Source: an uncultured Christensenellaceae bacterium (GTDB lineage: Bacteria; Bacillota; Clostridia; Christensenellales; Borkfalkiaceae). Taken from it: a stretch of 42,720 nucleotides of DNA. The position numbers and the translations under genes are program-made. The notes beneath the pieces are model-generated. The model was not told the origin of the DNA, made no database searches, and saw only the letters and a program-made list of their open reading frames with translations. Where the stretch lies: the NCBI GenBank assembly GCA_910586945.1, contig CAJULO010000006.1, forward strand, positions 1 through 42,720. The letters are read 5' to 3'. This document shows, piece after piece, positions 39,918 through 42,720 of this stretch (the stretch's first letter is position 1; each line of letters opens with the position of its first letter).

Positions 39918-42720
39918 ATGTTAAAAAGCGATAACAATAAAAATGCACAGAATAAAACTGATGCTGTTAAAGTAGATGCATCAACCTTTTTGAATGAAAA
40001 ATTTCAAAACTTAGAAAATAGAATGGTTGATACATTGCAAATAACAAGCAGACAATCATCAAAAATATTTGAGAAGATGAATGCTTTGATGAATGAAACA
40101 CATCAACTTTCTGCAAATTTTAACCAACAAGCTCCAGCTAATTTGAATGAGAAATTTCAAAATTTAGAAGATAGATTGGTTAATACCTTGCATATAACAA
40201 GCAGACAATCATCAAAAATATTTGAAAAAATTACTGCATTAATCAATGCGACACCACAAATTGCAGGTAATTTTGATAAAAAAGCATTTGATGATGCCAT
40301 TGCACAATTACAAAATCAAATTGCTGCTGTACAAGATGAAAATCAAGAAAATGTAAATCACATTTTAGGATATCTTGATAGAATGAGTACTCTTTTAGGA
40401 ATGCAAGGGGAAAGAACTATCCATCCTGTAAATGACAATGCTGTAAATGAAAATACGGATACAGCAAGTACTTTTGATAATTTAGATGCTTTAAATACCT
40501 TGTATGATAAATTCTATGAAATGGAAGGTAGAATTACAGAAGTACTTTATTTAACAAGTACTAGAACAGCACTTTTGCTTGATAAAATGGATGAAATGTT
40601 ATCCAATAAAAAAGCTGAAGAAATACAACCTGAACATTTAAAAGCTGTAATGCAAGATATTGATGACACACAACAAGCGATTGCAAAAGAACAACAACAA
40701 TATAGAATATTTACAGATAATAGTAATAGAGACATTTTAGAAAGCATGAATGCAGCTATACAAGAACTTTGTAGAGGTCTTGACTATGATATGCTTGCAA
40801 ATAAAATTGTTGAAAAAATGCCACAACAAGCTGAAGCCATTGCGCCTAGCTTCACCTATTTACCAACTGGTATTGCACCTGTAGAAGCAACAGTGGACTA
40901 TGAACTTTTAACAGAAAAAATTACTGAAAACTTGCCAAATTTTGCTAGTGAATATGCAAATTTAGAAGATAAAATTATTGAATTATTAAATAACTATTTG
41001 CCAACAATGGCATCTAATTTTATCAACTATGATATTTTAGTAGATAAAATTGTAGAAAAGTTACCAGTATCAGAACCAACAGTTCTCATGCATGAAAATA
41101 TACAACCAACTACACATGAGGTAACTGTAGAGTTTGACCAAGAAAAATTTACAGATAGAGTACTAACACAACTAGGGGATTTAACAGAATCAATTATCAA
41201 CTATGACCTTTTGGCACAAAAATTAGCGGAAAATCAACCTACAACACCTATAGTCGTTGAGAATAGAGATAGTGTAACACCTATTGATGAAACAAGTCTC
41301 GCAAATAAAGTTGTTGAATTATTGCCAGAATTTATCAATTATAGAGTACTCAGCAATGTAATTGAAGAAAACATTAAACTTTTAGAAAATAATTTACAAG
41401 AAAATCAACAAGAAATTATAAATTTATTAAAAGAAGAAAAGCCTATTGAAATACCTGCTACAGCTATGTCAGAAATTGCTACAACAGCAGTGGATACAGA
41501 TGGTATTACAAATAGCATCATTGAAAGATTAAATGAAATATGCAAAGATTTATTTGCAAACAGCGTAGCTAAAATAGAACAACCTTGCAAATTCCAGCTA
41601 AATGAAGAGTTGTTAATAAAGGATACAACCTTGCTTGGCGCTACTATGCCAGAAGTAGCTTGGAATTCTTTAAAGTATAATCTATTTGCTGAAAAGATTA
41701 TAGATAAAATCAATAGAAGTGCTTCAAATATAGAAAAATCTGCATTTGTTAAGACAGACAATAGTGCAGAATCTCTATCTGATGTACAATTAAATATAGA
41801 CTTTGTTGCCCAAATACTCAATAAAGAATTGCCTGATATGATTAAAATGGCATTACACTATGAGCATTTTTGTACTTTGATTGTGCAATATATCAATCAT
41901 TATGCTAAAGTATGTCCAGAGTTATTTATTCATAGTGTAGAGAATGAAGAACAGTTAGAAAGTGGTATTACAGTAAATGAAGAGTTATATGTAAATACAC
42001 TTGTTGATGCAATTCCTACCCTTTTATTTAAGGCATTAAATTATGATGCTATTGATTATAAGATAGAAAAAATTATTAAATATATCAATAAATCCAGCAA
42101 GTACGGTGAACCTGTATTTGTAAATAGTGCAAATAGTGAAGAAAAAGTTCAAAATGTTAAATTGAAGGTTAAAGAGCTAGTTGAAGAATTGCATAATGAA
42201 CTTGAATCACTTATGAGAGAATGCTTTAATAAAAGTTTTATTGCTGAACAACTTCAAGAATCAGTCCAACACATCAATAATTATAATGCATTAACAATTT
42301 CTATTCTTGCAGATAATTTTAATGACAGAATGGGAGGGGCAAGAAGAAGTGTAGATATTGTGGAGCACAATAGCATTGATGAAGACCAATTAGTTACTAC
42401 ACTTTTACAAGAAATCCCTGCAATGATGGAAGCAACATTGAATTACGATTTAATTGCTGAAAAAGTTGCACAATATATCAATATTCCAGAGATAAGTGAA
42501 CAAAATATTACGCCTGCAGTTGCAGAAATTGACTATGATACACTTGTGGAAAGACTTGCTGAACGTATGCCTACTCCAGAAGTGCCTACAGTAACAGTTG
42601 ACTATGATACATTGGCAGAAAAAGTAGTTGAAGTTATGCCAGAAATAGAAGTACCAGCACCTGCGGAAATTGACTATGATACACTTGTGGAAAGACTTGC
42701 TGAACGTATGCCTACTCCAG
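39918..42720 (+). CDS. Large cytoplasmic repeat protein, function unknown (runs off the window)
   Basis: The frame is open from ATG 39918, behind GGAGG (39909-39913), to the last base: 934 codons with no stop. There is no signal peptide or TM segment. Residues about 25-95 hold two near-identical blocks (LNEKFQNLEN.. and LNEKFQNLED.., both with ITSRQSSKIFEK), and a third diverged block ends in LYLTSTRTALLLDKMDEM near residue 220. From about residue 285 onward a helix-like unit of consensus [ND]YDxLxEKIxExMP recurs at irregular spacing (DYDMLANKIVEKMP, NYDILVDKIVEKLP, NYDLIAEKVAQYI), becoming regular with a 47-residue period at the end. It is rich in Glu, Asn and Ile, so a long helical or coiled-coil assembly is likely. 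I recognise no family. Confidence 0.9.
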   Translation, partial: MLKSDNNKNAQNKTDAVKVDASTFLNEKFQNLENRMVDTLQITSRQSSKIFEKMNALMNETHQLSANFNQQAPANLNEKFQNLEDRLVNTLHITSRQSSKIFEKITALINATPQIAGNFDKKAFDDAIAQLQNQIAAVQDENQENVNHILGYLDRMSTLLGMQGERTIHPVNDNAVNENTDTASTFDNLDALNTLYDKFYEMEGRITEVLYLTSTRTALLLDKMDEMLSNKKAEEIQPEHLKAVMQDIDDTQQAIAKEQQQYRIFTDNSNRDILESMNAAIQELCRGLDYDMLANKIVEKMPQQAEAIAPSFTYLPTGIAPVEATVDYELLTEKITENLPNFASEYANLEDKIIELLNNYLPTMASNFINYDILVDKIVEKLPVSEPTVLMHENIQPTTHEVTVEFDQEKFTDRVLTQLGDLTESIINYDLLAQKLAENQPTTPIVVENRDSVTPIDETSLANKVVELLPEFINYRVLSNVIEENIKLLENNLQENQQEIINLLKEEKPIEIPATAMSEIATTAVDTDGITNSIIERLNEICKDLFANSVAKIEQPCKFQLNEELLIKDTTLLGATMPEVAWNSLKYNLFAEKIIDKINRSASNIEKSAFVKTDNSAESLSDVQLNIDFVAQILNKELPDMIKMALHYEHFCTLIVQYINHYAKVCPELFIHSVENEEQLESGITVNEELYVNTLVDAIPTLLFKALNYDAIDYKIEKIIKYINKSSKYGEPVFVNSANSEEKVQNVKLKVKELVEELHNELESLMRECFNKSFIAEQLQESVQHINNYNALTISILADNFNDRMGGARRSVDIVEHNSIDEDQLVTTLLQEIPAMMEATLNYDLIAEKVAQYINIPEISEQNITPAVAEIDYDTLVERLAERMPTPEVPTVTVDYDTLAEKVVEVMPEIEVPAPAEIDYDTLVERLAERMPTP
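39990..40235 (+). repeat. Two coding repeats at the start of the large repeat protein, 153 bases apart
   Basis: The segments beginning at 39990 and 40143 are about 90 bases each and nearly identical; 32 bases (40041-40072 and 40194-40225) match exactly. The 51-codon offset keeps the frame, so this is an in-gene duplication. Confidence 0.9.
42525..42720 (+). repeat. 141-bp-period tandem coding repeat at the window edge
   Basis: The 55 bases 42525-42579 are identical to 42666-42720 and code EIDYDTLVERLAERMPTP; a related unit DYDTLAEKVVEVMP lies between them. The array is cut by the end of the window. Confidence 0.92.

Noticed and set aside
42525..42720. CRISPR-like direct repeats
   Set aside because: Repeats are in frame inside a coding sequence with no spacers of fixed length.

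Overview
The window is AT-rich, densely coded DNA, almost certainly from an anaerobic low-GC Bacillota (Clostridia-like) bacterium, probably gut-associated. The evidence is a pyruvate formate-lyase operon, an S-box (SAM-I) leader in front of metK, a CotH-family lipoprotein, YkvI, a papain-like exoprotease with MBG-like repeats, a beta-glucuronidase next to a KDG kinase, AGGAGG-type ribosome binding sites and housekeeping-sigma promoters, many with an extended -10 (TGn-TATACT). No species can be named from sequence alone. Stop codons in the 27 genes whose ends are visible are 21 TAA, 6 TAG and no TGA.

Layout. 1-3161: end of a probable type III modification subunit and the complete restriction subunit. 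3162-4163: a decayed copy of a cell-surface protein family, two terminators, a strong promoter and an 88-bp tandem duplication of the cotH leader. 4164-7202: CotH-like lipoprotein (+) and a DUF4422 glycosyltransferase (-) that looks leaderless. 7504-11138: pfl operon (activase, thioredoxin-like protein, PFL core, separate glycyl-radical domain). 11464-13947: small membrane protein, then yggS and the CCA-adding enzyme on the minus strand. 14010-14361: tRNA-fMet, tRNA-Met, tRNA-Glu. 14402-17584: first intact member of the surface family and a ferritin-like protein. 17782-22826: tRNA-Ser, lipid kinase, an SbcD/SbcC-like (YhaO/YhaN-like) pair and tRNA-Thr. 22916-25417: YkvI-type transporter and riboswitch-controlled metK. 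25479-31016: membrane-anchored cysteine protease diverging from gusA-kdgK. 31210-33285: second intact surface-family member. 33475-36298: NitT/TauT-type ABC importer (-). 36497-39786: valS and trmL. 39918-end: a very large repeat protein that runs off the window.

How the genes fit together. PFL with its activase supplies acetyl-CoA and formate anaerobically. Beta-glucuronidase releases glucuronate from conjugates, and the KDG kinase is a later step of the same hexuronate route; the intermediate steps must be encoded elsewhere. The protease and the two surface-family proteins share one design: N-terminal signal/TM, extracellular body, one C-terminal TM with a basic tail and no sortase motif. 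The items I rate most unusual are the two-gene PFL, the open-ended repeat protein, the two-TM surface family with its decayed copy, and the operator-like palindromes at the gusA and ferritin-like promoters. I see no insertion sequence, prophage or CRISPR array.
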